From Gonapodya prolifera JEL478 (lineage: Eukaryota; Monoblepharomycota; Monoblepharidomycetes; Monoblepharidales; Gonapodyaceae), in NCBI GenBank assembly GCA_001574975.1, contig KQ965755.1, forward strand, positions 11,473 to 33,399: a DNA stretch of 21,927 bases, given 5' to 3'. The position numbers and the translations under genes are program-made. Below the pieces are notes generated by a model. The model saw nothing but the letters and a program-made list of their open reading frames with translations. It was not told the DNA's origin and searched no databases. This document shows, one piece after another, positions 1 to 9,799 of this stretch (its first letter is position 1; each line of letters opens with the position of its first letter).

Positions 1-2598
1 ATTACACAGCACGAGATCAAAGTGCCGGTCACGGATGTGGTACTGTCGGTGCCGGGTTGGTTTGGGGATAGGCAGAGGAGGGCGATCCTGGATGCCGCTG
101 AAGTTGCTGGGTTGAACGTGTTGAGGTTGTTGAACGACCAAACCGCTGGTAAGTAAAATCCCCAGAGAGTTAACATGTCTTCGCTTACGAGAAATCTAAA
201 CGCTTCATCGTGTTCGTGCCTTCCCCAGCGGCCCTTGGATACGGCATCACCAAACTGGACCTTCCTGAACCCACCGTCGGCAAACCCCGCCGCGTTGTCA
301 TCGTCGACATTGGCCACTCGTCAACCCAAGCTTCGTGTGTGGAATTCGTGAAGGGCCAACTCCGGGTCCGTGGCTCTGCGTACGACCGCAACTTGGGCGG
401 ACGGGACTTCGACCTCGTCCTGGCCGAGAAGGCCGCGGAGGATGCCGAGAAGAAGTACAAGGGGATGGAAGTCCGGTCTAACAAGAGAGCCATGTACAGG
501 TTGAGAGTCGCGGCTGAGAAGGCGAAGAAGATGCTCAGCGCCAACAGCACCACCATCCTCTCTGTCGAGAGTTTGGTCGAGGACCGCGACGTTTCCGTTA
601 CAATGGAAAGGTGCGTTTGCAACTTTTCGCCTTTCTTCCGATCCTGTACGTCTTTATTTACCCACCTGATTTGCATTGCCAGGGCCGACTTCGAAGCCCT
701 CGCGGCACCCCTCGTCGACCGAGTCCTCGCACCCATGGAGAAGGCCATGTCGATAGCCGGCTGGACCGCCTCCGAGGTCGACGCATTGGAGCTGATTGGT
801 GGAAGCACGCGTATTCCAGCGGTCAAGGCGAAGTTCGCCCACTTCTTTGGCGATGGTTGGTAATTGCTCAGCCTTTATATTCACCGGTTGCACACGCAAA
901 TCTAACACATCTCGCGCTCACCGTAAAGACCTTTCCAAGTCGCCCCTCGAATTGAAAATCTCTACGACCATGAATGCCGACGAAGCCGTTGCCCGCGGAA
1001 ACGCGCTCATGTGCGCCATGATCTCGCCCATCTTCAAGGTTCGGGAGTTTGCCGTGCAGGACTGGAACCCGCACCCCGTGGAAATCTCGTGGGACGGAAG
1101 CTTGACGACGGGTGGAGAGCAGGCTGTTATGGAGGCGTTCCCGCTTGGAAACGCGATTCCCAGCACCAAGGTAGGGACCCAACCCGCCCCTCTCCAGATT
1201 TCGACCGGCTCACCATTTCTGAATCCATAATTTGTCTTTAGCAACTCACTTTCTACCGCAAGCTCGCCAACCCACTCCCTCCCTCAGGAGTTGACTTCTC
1301 CATCTCTCTCGGGTACCTCCCGACCGCCATCGACCAACAGCTTCCACCCGGCCTTGGAGCCGCCATCGGCCAGTGGACCGTCACGGGCATCAAGCCCATC
1401 GAAGAGGTCGACAAGGACAGAGCTTGCGTACGCGTCAAGGCCAAACTCTCGGCGGACGGTGTGTTCAGCTTGATTGACGCGCAGTTGGTGGAAGAGAAGG
1501 TTGTGGAGGACAAGAAGGACGAGGTGCGTTCGTAGCTGCTCATGGTCTTCTGTAAACATCTCATGCTAACACTCAATTAGCCTGCTCCTATGGACACCGA
1601 CTCTCCTGCTGCCCCCCCTGCGGAAGGTACTCCCGAAGCCAACAGTTCCGCAGAATCCCTCCCTGCCACTGACGCGTCCGCACCGAAAACCAAGAAGACC
1701 GTCAAGAAGTACCCGCTCCAGATCAAAGCCGACACACCGTCTCTTCGAGCTGACTCTCTGTCGAGTTTCCGGGATATTGAAAATTCGATGGCGTCGCAGG
1801 ACAAACTTGTTGCCGACACCGAGTTTGCCAAGAATGCTTTGGAGGAGTACATTTACTTTGCTCGGGACAAGCTCGACACCACATGGGCCGAATTCACTGA
1901 TGACAAGACCAAGGAGAAGCTGAAAGGACTCGTTTCGGTTGAGGAGGAGTGGCTGTACTCCGACGAGGGTGAGGAGGCCACCAAGAGCACGTACCAGGCT
2001 CGGTTAGGGGAGCTCAAGGTGAGAGCACATTGACTCAACATTCGTCCTGTAACTTTGCTTTGAACGCGTGTCTTCTTCGCACAGAAAATCGGGGATCCGA
2101 TTCAGTTTCGATTTCGAGACGCAGAGCGCCGCCCAGCAGCCGAGAAGTCCCTCAGGGATGTCATCAACGGATTCGTTCTTCAGCTCACTGCGTCAGATGA
2201 CCGATATGCTCACATCGCCGTGGCGGACATCCAAAAGTGCAAGGACGAAGTCGACCGAGTGAACAACTGGTTGAACGAGGAGGTTGCGAAGCAGAACTTG
2301 AAGCGCAAGGACGAGAACCCGAGCTTGACGACGGAGCAAATCGAGGCTTCCAAAGGGGTGAGTTTTTCGTGGAGATTCCGTTGCGAGGGATGGGTTGCAA
2401 ATCACTTTTAAATCGTTTACTTACCTCCTTCCACAGCAACTCGTGTCGTTCGTGACCCCGATCATCACCCGGCCAAAGCCCGCAACTAAGAAGGAGGAGA
2501 AGAAGGCGGAGCCCGCCGCGAATGGAGCGGCGCCGGAGCCGGAGGCGAAAACCAACGGTCAGGGGAAGCCGAAGGAGGAGGACACGGAAATGGATTAA
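1..2598 (+). CDS. SSE1: Hsp110/Sse1-type Hsp70-family chaperone (nucleotide exchange factor), 5' partial
   Basis: Hsp110 proteins act as nucleotide exchange factors and holdases for cytosolic Hsp70. Eight exons splice in frame: 1-148, 229-610, 683-855, 929-1170, 1242-1523, 1581-2018, 2085-2357 and 2437-2598, giving 699 residues that begin inside the actin-like ATPase domain. Visible hallmarks are [34 protein letters not shown] across the first junction, DIGHSS (phosphate-2 loop), [19 protein letters not shown] and [13 protein letters not shown] substrate-binding beta region follows, then an acidic/Ser-Ala-rich insertion after exon 5 ([13 protein letters not shown]), which in this family separates the beta sandwich from the helical lid. 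The C-terminus is Lys/Glu-rich and ends EDTEMD. About 120 N-terminal residues lie beyond the left edge. The ordinary Hsp70 C-terminal EEVD is absent, as expected for Hsp110. The exon 3/4 junction (855 to 929) is the least certain, because the model leaves a short extra stretch (SKSPLELK) before [10 protein letters not shown]. The gene symbol is by family, not by a proven orthology test. Confidence 0.93.
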
Positions 2599-3585
2599 GC
2601 GTCGACATCCATAGCAACCCTTAAGATTGGTAGTGGTTGCTGTATTCATGCAACTTTTAGACTTGGGAAGAGATGCGTATCTTAGAATGAGATTGCGTTT
2701 CCCGGCAGTTCATGCGAGGCTCTTTCTTGTGATTTCGCTTCACTCCCGTTAAATATTATGGGGGGTTTGGTGCTCCGTACATTACATATAACTAAGTAAT
2801 TAAATTATGTTTGTCATCGGTTCGTTACGGTGTTTTTAGAGGTTCGCCACGTTGGTTTGACTTTGATTCCTTCAATTTTCACTCTGCCCTCCTTCGCCGC
2901 CACTGCTAGAGTGTATGTAGCACGTTCAGAAAGCGCAGCGCCTATCGAAGACGTGAATCGTTGTCCCAGTTCAGATTAGAACCAGTCCATAATTGCTCGT
3001 CGGATTGTCAGAGGAAGGGAAGACGCATGTACCATCGAGAGCAATTGAGATCAACGGACGGCCCGTTCGTGAGAACTTTGGCGCTGGTTGGTATCACTCT
3101 CAATGCCTGAAAATTGTGAGTGCGATTCATAAATGCGAATATACCTTCCCACCAGCACAACTTTCAAGTTGCCGCTGCAATGCCCCACCGTCGCCTGCGC
3201 CAGAATGACGTCCCCCGCCACAATGGAGGTACGTCCGGTGATCCTCAGTAATTCAATTCAAGAATGGTATTCAATAATTGAACTGTATTTTAAGCAGAAG
3301 ATTTGTATTAGTCCGAGGCGTAATCTGTCCACCGTCCACCACGACCAGTGTCCGGGAAGTGGGTGAAATAGATGAGTGGGTGGTTTAAGTGGATTCATTG
3401 CTGTCATGCTCACGTTAAGAATCTAACAGGCCGGCGGACACCAGAAGCATTTATTGCAAGTCACTCGGGCATTACGTCGAAGTTGGCCAAACTTTACTTT
3501 TCGAATCATTCCTCCAACTTCAATCCTGGGCCACAAGGGCCACAAGTCTGACGCGATAGCAATAGCTTGCCGTGCGCCAATTACC
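2599..3585. other. Intergenic spacer between the Hsp110 gene and the F-box gene
   Basis: About 1 kb without a supportable gene. The first 150-200 bases are probably the 3' untranslated region of the Hsp110 gene. Two short ORFs (2993-3208 and 3133-3366, plus) have no recognisable motif and no flanking splice pattern. A minus-strand ORF from 3857 to 3423 lies opposite the F-box coding exon and looks like its shadow. I see no repeat or RNA gene here. Confidence 0.5.
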
Positions 3586-5101
3586 ATGTCGGCACACAAT
3601 CCACGTCCTCCTCCTGAGCTTGCCCCAGAGATCCTCCAACTCATTTTCCGGGTATGCTCGCTCCTCGACATCCTCAAAACTCTTCCTCTCGTGTGTCGAC
3701 TGTGGCGTGATCTCGCCGCAACCGTCCTCGACCCAGAGAAAAAGTTTTGCGTGAACGTAACACTGCGGCCTCGCTTGAAGAACACACAACACAGTTCCGC
3801 AGTCGTCGGGTCACTCGAAAATGACCTCAAGATGCTGAATTTTCGAACCCCAGTCATACATGTATCGAGACGTCGCTCGCGATAGCGTCAGTCAGAGTCC
3901 GCGTTTCCTTGCGGCAGCTGCCCGTGGACATTGCAGACACTGAGAATGCCGTGACTACGTTCTTTCGCGAAGGAAATGTTGGATTTTTGTGATACTTTGC
4001 GACTGCGGCTCAGGAGCTCGCGTTCTTGTCACAGGAGCCGACGTACGCCTTCTTCCCATGACTGGATTGCACAGCCGTCGGTCTATCAGTTTTTGCGTCA
4101 GTTTCCCATTTGTGCCGTGGCAGTGGTGCCAAGAATTATGGCAACATGGTCTGCAGCGGATTCTTCCAGTATTATGACTTGCCATCAGTGGAATTCGTCA
4201 ACTTGCGCACCTTCTCCTTTCCAAATGACAGTGTAAATCTCTGGTCCGGCGCGTTTTTGGTGTGCCCCAACGTCAAGGAAATTAAGATGGAAATGACTGG
4301 TTCGTTCCAACTCACCAGCTTCTTCCAGCAATTCGACACTCTGCCCGAGAGCCATCGTTGGAATATCACACAAAGTTCACTCTGTATTCCACGAACCGTC
4401 GCTGGGGCACTGTGACGCTGGGGTGGGCTCTACGCAATATTGTGCGGCATTTTCCAAACCTGGTTGGGAGCTTCCCCTTCCTAGAAAATGATATTGATGG
4501 AGAACTTGCCGCCCCCACGACACTTTCCACCACCCCTGGTTTCAATGGCTTCTACCCGCAGTTACATTCTTTACATTTTGAAATTCACAGCTTGGACATT
4601 TTGCAATGGATCCAGACTGCCACAATCCTTTCCAACAGTATTGCAACGGAGCGTCCTGGAATCTCCGCAATACATTTCACATTCTCAGGCGACCCGATGG
4701 GAAGTACTTTCATCTACCACCAGCAGCTTTCTGAGGCATTGCTCGCCCTTGGTAGGATCAGCAGCCTCAACCCCGTGAAGCGATTCTGGTTTGATTTTGA
4801 CCCAGACGTCAAACCATCTGTTGAATCCTGGTATGAAGCATTGCTTTGTGTAAGACATGAGCTTGCAGGAAATGTGGGCATTTACTTGGCAAGAAAGCCG
4901 GAGATAATGACTTGGAGTTTTGTGGCACAAACGTGTACAATTTTTGATAACAGTAAAGTAGAACATCATCCATCAATGAATGTGCAACGCATATGGAGGT
5001 TATCACCAATACTCTGCATCAAAATAGAAGGTTTTGTTGTAGAATTACAAAATGGGCTTTCTCCCATCACTCAAGCGAGTGGTGGGTCATTGCTATCTTG
5101 A
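3586..5101 (+). pseudogene. F-box protein gene, frame-broken (probable pseudogene)
   Basis: F-box proteins recruit substrates to SCF ubiquitin ligases through Skp1. The N-terminus from the ATG at 3586 contains a clear F-box: ELAPEILQLIFRVCSLLD followed by LPLVCRLWRDLA, near residues 10-45. The first frame stops at 3883-3885. Homologous-looking sequence continues in the next frame from about 3850 (SLRQLPVDIADTENAVTTFF, then AAQELAFLSQEPTYAFFP, then NLRTFSFPNDSVNLWSG) but is cut by TGA at 3990-3992 and TGA at 4059-4061. Near 4358 the frame changes again and stays open for about 245 residues to a TAG at 5099-5101, with a leucine-rich-repeat-like look (FNGFYPQLHSLHFEIHSLD). I could not place GT...AG introns of normal length that remove both stops and repair both frame changes, so decay is the simpler reading. 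Unannotated introns or assembly errors remain possible. Confidence 0.62.
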
Positions 5102-5610
5102 TTCAGACACTTGCTTCAAAATGAATTGATGTTTCACAAACGTCAAACACAAATGGGATCCCTGTTGTTTTTGGCGTACTCTCCCTGCAACTCACAATGT
5201 ACGGCACCCACCATTCTTAGGTAAAGACAATGGTAACATGCATCCTTGCTAGGTCAGTGGAGATGGACTGTGGAGGGTAGGCTAACAATGAAATGTGGGT
5301 GAAGATAGAATTTTGCCAACCAAGTCTTTTGCCTCACACTGGTCTCTCAAACCAGCACCATCTTTCATTTCTGCATTGTGAAAGACTCTCAAATATCTCA
5401 AAACACCTTATCCAGATAGCAACACTCCTACCATGATGGTGTTGCAAATGAGAGATGTTCTGGCAATGATTGAAGCAGAAGAGGATGAACACAACTGTGC
5501 CTTCGGAGAACTCTCCAAGTATTGGGTTGCTGCTAGCTCCGTTGACCAGTCAGATGGCAACCAGTATGAAGATCTCATGAATCTAGGCAACCTTGAAAAC
5601 ATTTGCCAAG
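5102..5610. other. Gene-poor spacer with one short unrecognised ORF
   Basis: AT-richer DNA after the broken F-box gene. The only ORF with a coding-like composition runs on the plus strand from 5433 to 5681 (82 residues, acidic, with AMIEAEEDEHNCAFGELSKY). It has no recognised domain and no clear splice partner. Its opposite strand (5614-5408) is also open, so the coding strand cannot be decided. A 7-bp inverted repeat (gcaacac at 5419-5425 and gtgttgc at 5439-5445) overlaps its start. Confidence 0.35.
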
Positions 5611-6240
5611 TCATTCTGGAAGTGCCCCAGCCCCACAGGCAGGAGCACAGTCTGTGCCAAGGATGTGGCTACATGTTGTAAATTCATGAGCGCCATCTTT
5701 GCAAGTTCTTTTGGGAAGGAGTTGGCATTTCATTGCCCTCCACAAGACCTGTCCAAGTTTCTTCCAACTAATATGGCACTCATCCTCCATTGCACCCTCC
5801 ACTCCAAAGCATTTTGCAGGATCATTCTCGAGCCACCAATTGGACTCTTTCCTTGTCTTATTGAGATATTTGCCTCCAAAGTCTTAGTGGAAAGGGCCAC
5901 TTGTGGTGAGGGATTCACAGTGGAGAGCCAAGGTTGTGTTGAACACATTCTCAGCAATACCAGCTGGATCATCATCAACTAGAGGTACGGCTACCGTTGT
6001 GATTCAAGTAAGAGGAGCTTGGCAAGTACAACTGACCAAAGCAAATCCAAAATCCCATCCGAGATGTTTATTGGTTGCAGGCGGCCCGGGAAGAGCGTTC
6101 AAACTTGGTGATATTCCCACGAAGAGTCTTGGGGAGTCGTTGATGTGGGCTGCAAACTCCGTACCGCCAGTCCATTCATTTGATTTGGAAAAATTTCAAA
6201 GCGCACCAACTAAAGTCGCTCAATTGGCCACACTCGTGAA
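5611..6240 (-). pseudogene. Unrecognised minus-strand gene remnant in several frames
   Basis: Three neighbouring minus-strand segments have protein-like composition but sit in different frames. One is around 6180-6020 (FVGISPSLNALPGPPATNKH, then LGWDFGFAL). The next is around 5995-5895 (DDDPAGIAENVFNTTLALHC). The last runs from about 5890 down to 5611 (DFGGKYLNKTRKESNWWLEN, then MEDECHISWKKLGQVLWRAM). The segments are in the order expected of one gene. I could not join them with phase-consistent introns: a GTCAGT donor near 6033 and a GGTAG acceptor near 5990 do not share a phase. I do not recognise the family. It could be a decayed gene, part of an old transposable element, or open frames occurring by chance. 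The overlapping plus-strand ORFs (5593-5982 and 5903-6247) cannot be excluded. Confidence 0.25.
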
Positions 6241-6869
6241 AAGTTAGAACTTAATGAAGTGTGGTAACGATCACGCCGAATCGGGGAATATTTGTGAGGC
6301 GTGCACTGACGGTGAGGCCTCACCGAACAGACTGCGACGAGTGACGAGCAGAAGGGAACGAATAGCAGAATCCATACGTTTCTAGCTTGGAATAAGGAAA
6401 CACTTTGTTTTTTCGACGCGATCGAAATGCGACAGACCCATGGAATGTTCTCGGAAAAACAACCGCGATTGGATGGGTGCCTATACTTGGCAGATCGCAC
6501 ACGCACCCGCGGGAACGAGGCGCAGAGACGGGACATGCCGACTCTATTTGACCATAACGAGTGTAATTACGAAGATCAGGGACGAATGAGACTTTTCTCG
6601 GACAAAAAGAGCAAATGATACCGGATATGGGCATAATTCAACCGAAGCCCCTTCCCTGAGACCCGCGGCCACTCGATTCGAATCTCAACCGAACACACGC
6701 CATCCACGGTGCGCGCGCAGGTGAGAGCGATGGGGTGAGACGGTTTAGGGTTACGGTGGGAGTCTGCGCGGAAAACGCGAGAAAGTGCGGAGAAATGGCG
6801 GCTGGCGTCGTGTTGTGTCACCGCGGAGAAAGTGCCCGGGCGAGGAGAGCGAGGAAGGGAAAGAAAAAG

Positions 6870-6877
6870 TCACGTGA
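6870..6877. promoter_or_regulatory. TCACGTGA palindromic E-box
   Basis: An exact TCACGTGA palindrome about 210 bases upstream of the SWIRM gene's ATG. In fungi this sequence is the type of site bound by bHLH factors such as Cbf1. Binding is an inference from the motif only. Confidence 0.4.
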
Positions 6878-6905
6878 TGTCTACAGAGAACAAGAAAACG
6901 GGCTG

Positions 6906-7034
6906 ATTGGTGGCGCAAGTCGCGTGGTGTCCGGATGGGGCTGACGACCCACCGAGTCACCACTCGTTGACATCGGCTCGTAGACTCACCTTTTGCGTCC
7001 CATCACTCTCTAGCATTTCCCTCTCTCAGCCAAT
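6906..7034. promoter_or_regulatory. Two CCAAT boxes in opposite orientation
   Basis: ATTGG at 6906-6910 (a minus-strand CCAAT, within CTGATTGGTGG) and CCAAT at 7030-7034 (within CAGCCAATCATCG) flank the presumed transcription start of the SWIRM gene. Both extended contexts match the usual CCAAT-binding complex preference (CCAATCA or its complement). Confidence 0.4.
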
Positions 7035-7086
7035 CATCGATAGTGCTCCCATCACACGTCCCTACGCTCGCGAAATCAACCGAGAA

Positions 7087-8991
7087 ATGTCTCCCTCTGC
7101 ATCACCTTCCCTGACTCCAACTCCCTCGCCGTTCTCCTTTCCCGGCGTCGTCTCAATCCCCACAGATGCCCTGTCTCTCCCGATTTCCACTCCTTCCTAC
7201 CTCGTCAAGTCGACCCCCACGTCGACGTCGCTGTCCCCTCTCTCGCTCCAGACCTCGTTCTCTCTCGACGCTCATCTCCCATCCTCGTACCGGTCCCGTC
7301 GTGATTCGGACACCAGGGTCCCGTCTTCGGTCTCCTCGGGCTACTCTCCTGCCGACGATGATATGCTGGTTCAAGACTCCTTCGTCTCCTCGCTCAGATC
7401 GCTTCCCGTCCCGCAATCTACTCTTCCTCCGAGAAAACGGCATGCTCGATCATCGCTCTTTCAGGACTCGAACTTGACCGACGACGAGTCTTTGTTCTCG
7501 GCTTCTGGTCTTGGTGCTGGCGAGGTGAGGAAACCTGATCGATGACAGATCCCTTCGCGTAGCTGACTTTTCTTCGCCTTTACCCCATCATAAATCACAT
7601 GCTTTACCTTCCTTTCGCCCGCCAGCCCCGATGTTCTTCGCTGCGTCGTGCTTCGTCCTCGCCTCCAACCACGTCTACCTCAAGCACTCACCCCGTGATC
7701 TCCATCGTCCCCGCCGACGAGCCGACTCCATCTACCCGTGTACCGTCCTCAACCCCCTCCAGCAGGAAGAACCGGCCCGTCTCCAAACCCCGTCGCCCCA
7801 GCGTCGCCCACTCCGAATCCTCCGTCGCCTCTGTCGGCACCTCCGCCTCCACCTCCGGGGCCGTCCCAGTCAGCATATCCCCATCGCCCGCCCCAGGCGC
7901 GCACAGCTCACACCTGTTGTCGTCAGGGTACCCAGGCGGCGTCACCCTCGCACCGGGCGCGTACGTGGTCAAGCCCGGCGAGAGCGTGTTGGGAATGGGG
8001 AGGTTTATGGATACGGAGGGAAAGCCGGCGGTGTTTTGGAAGGGTGAGTTGATGTCTGCGTAGAGGTGCGGACTATCGAGAATCTGCACGTGGCGGGTGG
8101 CGCGAAGGATCGCGAAGGAGCTCGATCAGTGGTGCAGGATGTTCTCCTTCACGCTTCCCACGTCTCACCCCCTGTTCCCCCACCCACCAAGGCCAAGGCC
8201 AACCCCTCCCCCCCGACAGTCCCCTCCTCCACCTTCTCACACCCGAAGAAATCTCCTCATGCGAGTCCCTCCGCCTCTCCCCTGCGCAGTACTTGAGCGT
8301 CAAGGACAGCATCTTGACTGCGGCATGGCGGAGTCCGGAAAAGGTGTTTCGGAAGGGGGAGTGCAGGCAGTGGTTTAAGATGGATGTGAACAAGATTGGG
8401 AGGATTTATGACTGGTGGGTACATCCTTCGCCGCTCTCGTCTCACGAACCGTTCGAGTTGACCTCTGATCATCCCCTGTTTCCTTCAACCAGGTTTGACG
8501 ACCTCGGCTGGCTTCCCTGGTCCGCCCGCGCCAGCCCGCCTCCCCCACCGCTTCCCAAAGCCAAACCCCCCACGACCGCTTCCATGACCGCGGCCGATAA
8601 ACCCCCGCGCGCACCCTGGGTGCCCTCGGACAGCAACGTGTCAACGGCGGCAATCGCGCGGTGCCCCAGCCCGACGATATCGATGTGGGACGCACCACCA
8701 CTGCCGGCAGCGGTCTGGATCCCCGCGCTAGGTCCAGTACGCCACATGACGGCACGAATGCCGATCTGTCCTGCCGACTCCGGGTTCTGCGACTCGGGCG
8801 ATGCGTTCAGCCCTTCTACCGCCACGGCCATAAGCATGAGCATGGGCAAGCGCGGGTTCGAGGACGCGTTTGGGTGGGGCGCTGACGCGAGGGATGCGGG
8901 GAGCGCGTTCAATGTTGTCGGCCGGGTCGATAAGGGGTACCGAGAGGATGTTGTTATGGAGGAGGGTGTGGGTGCTGGTGTCGTGGCGTGA
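7087..8991 (+). CDS. SWIRM-domain protein (Fun19/Laf-like)
   Basis: SWIRM domains are small helical DNA- or histone-binding modules of chromatin complexes. Fungal proteins of this layout include Fun19 of budding yeast and the Laf1/Laf2 proteins linked to the Clr6 deacetylase in fission yeast. Proposed exons are 7087-7524, 7626-8043, 8138-8414 and 8493-8991, giving 543 residues. The first ~280 residues are low-complexity Ser/Pro/Thr-rich with basic patches (PPRKRHARSSLF, SRKNRPVSKPRRPS), so probably disordered and nuclear. The SWIRM domain spans about residues 315-388: LTPEEISSCESLRLSP, AQYLSVKDSILTAAW, FRKGECRQWFKMDVNKIGRI, and YDWFDDLGWLPW across the last junction. A Pro/Ala-rich tail follows. 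The third intron (8415-8492) is well supported because splicing restores the W-F-D-D core. The second intron's acceptor is uncertain (8081 and 8138 both fit the phase). If the intron at 8044 is not spliced, the frame ends at 8063 without the domain. Confidence 0.8.
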
Positions 8992-9799
8992 AAGTCGATA
9001 TGGGTTGGGTGGTATGGTGGTGTGGTGGTGTGTACGTGAGTGGAGGTGGTGCTGAGTGCTGAGAAGAGATGCTGGGAGAGATGCGGAGGTGGCGAGGGTA
9101 TGAAGGACGTTGCTCACTGTGTCGATGCACTTCTGGTGGCCCGGTTGATCTGGACCTCGAGCACGATCTGCGGATCTCGAACATTCCGGTTTTGGGGACA
9201 CTCTTATTCTCAACTCCCACGGCAATTCAAAAAACTCCACCCTTTTCTTTCCTTTCTTACAAAATGTGCTGCGTCCTCGGTCCTTGTCGGATTTCGTTCT
9301 GCGACTTTGAATCCCTTTCTTTTTGCGATTTGTTGTTCCTGTTCCCTTTGTTTTGGATGTCGAGCCTCGAGGGCGCCGGCCGCCGGCATGATAACTTTGG
9401 ACCGATCCCTGGTAGTCGTAATGGACGATTGACGTGCAGTGGGGTAATGGGTTGGAATTGGAGATCTGAGATCAACGAAGTTTTTTCTTTTCTTTTTCAG
9501 TAGTACTAATGAAAATGTGATTGCGATATGGAAAGATTCAGACATGTAAATACACGACACAGGTGTTTTTAAAAGTGTGTATTCTGCGCCTGTAAAAATT
9601 ACGGAGGCTTCCTTGCTCATCGCCGAGCAAATGTCTGGAGTGGCATCTCCCCAAGTTGTATTAATCCCCGTCTGTCAAAAGTGAATTAACGTTGTTTACA
9701 ATTTGAGAACTACCTTTTCGGTGGCCTGGTACAGTAAGTTGGTAGGTACGTTTTCGAGTAAATTATGACCATATACTGCGGGGGAAACACGTTGGTCGA
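8992..9799. other. Spacer between convergent SWIRM and chromate-transporter genes
   Basis: The SWIRM gene (plus) and the chromate transporter (minus) end towards each other here, so both 3' untranslated regions fall in this stretch. Overlapping ORFs exist on both strands (plus 9069-9503, minus 9620-9210) but share sequence, lack motifs and have no splice context. The minus one is Lys/Arg/Gln-rich. The region after about 9480 is AT-rich. Confidence 0.5.

Larger units (their letters stand above)
6250..7086. other. Upstream region of the SWIRM-domain gene
   Basis: No gene is supported here. GC content rises towards the SWIRM gene. Several short ORFs on both strands (for example 6427-6618 plus and 6634-6320 minus) carry no recognisable motif. 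The last 230 bases hold the promoter elements listed separately, and a C/T-rich stretch (about 6995-7025) lies just before the start codon region. Confidence 0.5.

Noticed and set aside
3423-3857. 144-residue minus-strand ORF opposite the F-box exon
   Set aside because: It overlaps the coding F-box exon completely, has no motif and no splice context; best explained as a shadow.
5419-5445. 7-bp inverted repeat (hairpin)
   Set aside because: Arms are short with a 13-base loop; expected by chance at this scale.
6670-6695. tRNA T-arm-like GATTCGAATCT
   Set aside because: The flanking bases do not form a T stem and no D arm, anticodon arm or acceptor stem surrounds it.
9210-9620. 136-residue minus ORF downstream of the SWIRM gene
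   Set aside because: Overlaps an equally long plus ORF, has no recognised domain, and lies where two 3' untranslated regions converge.
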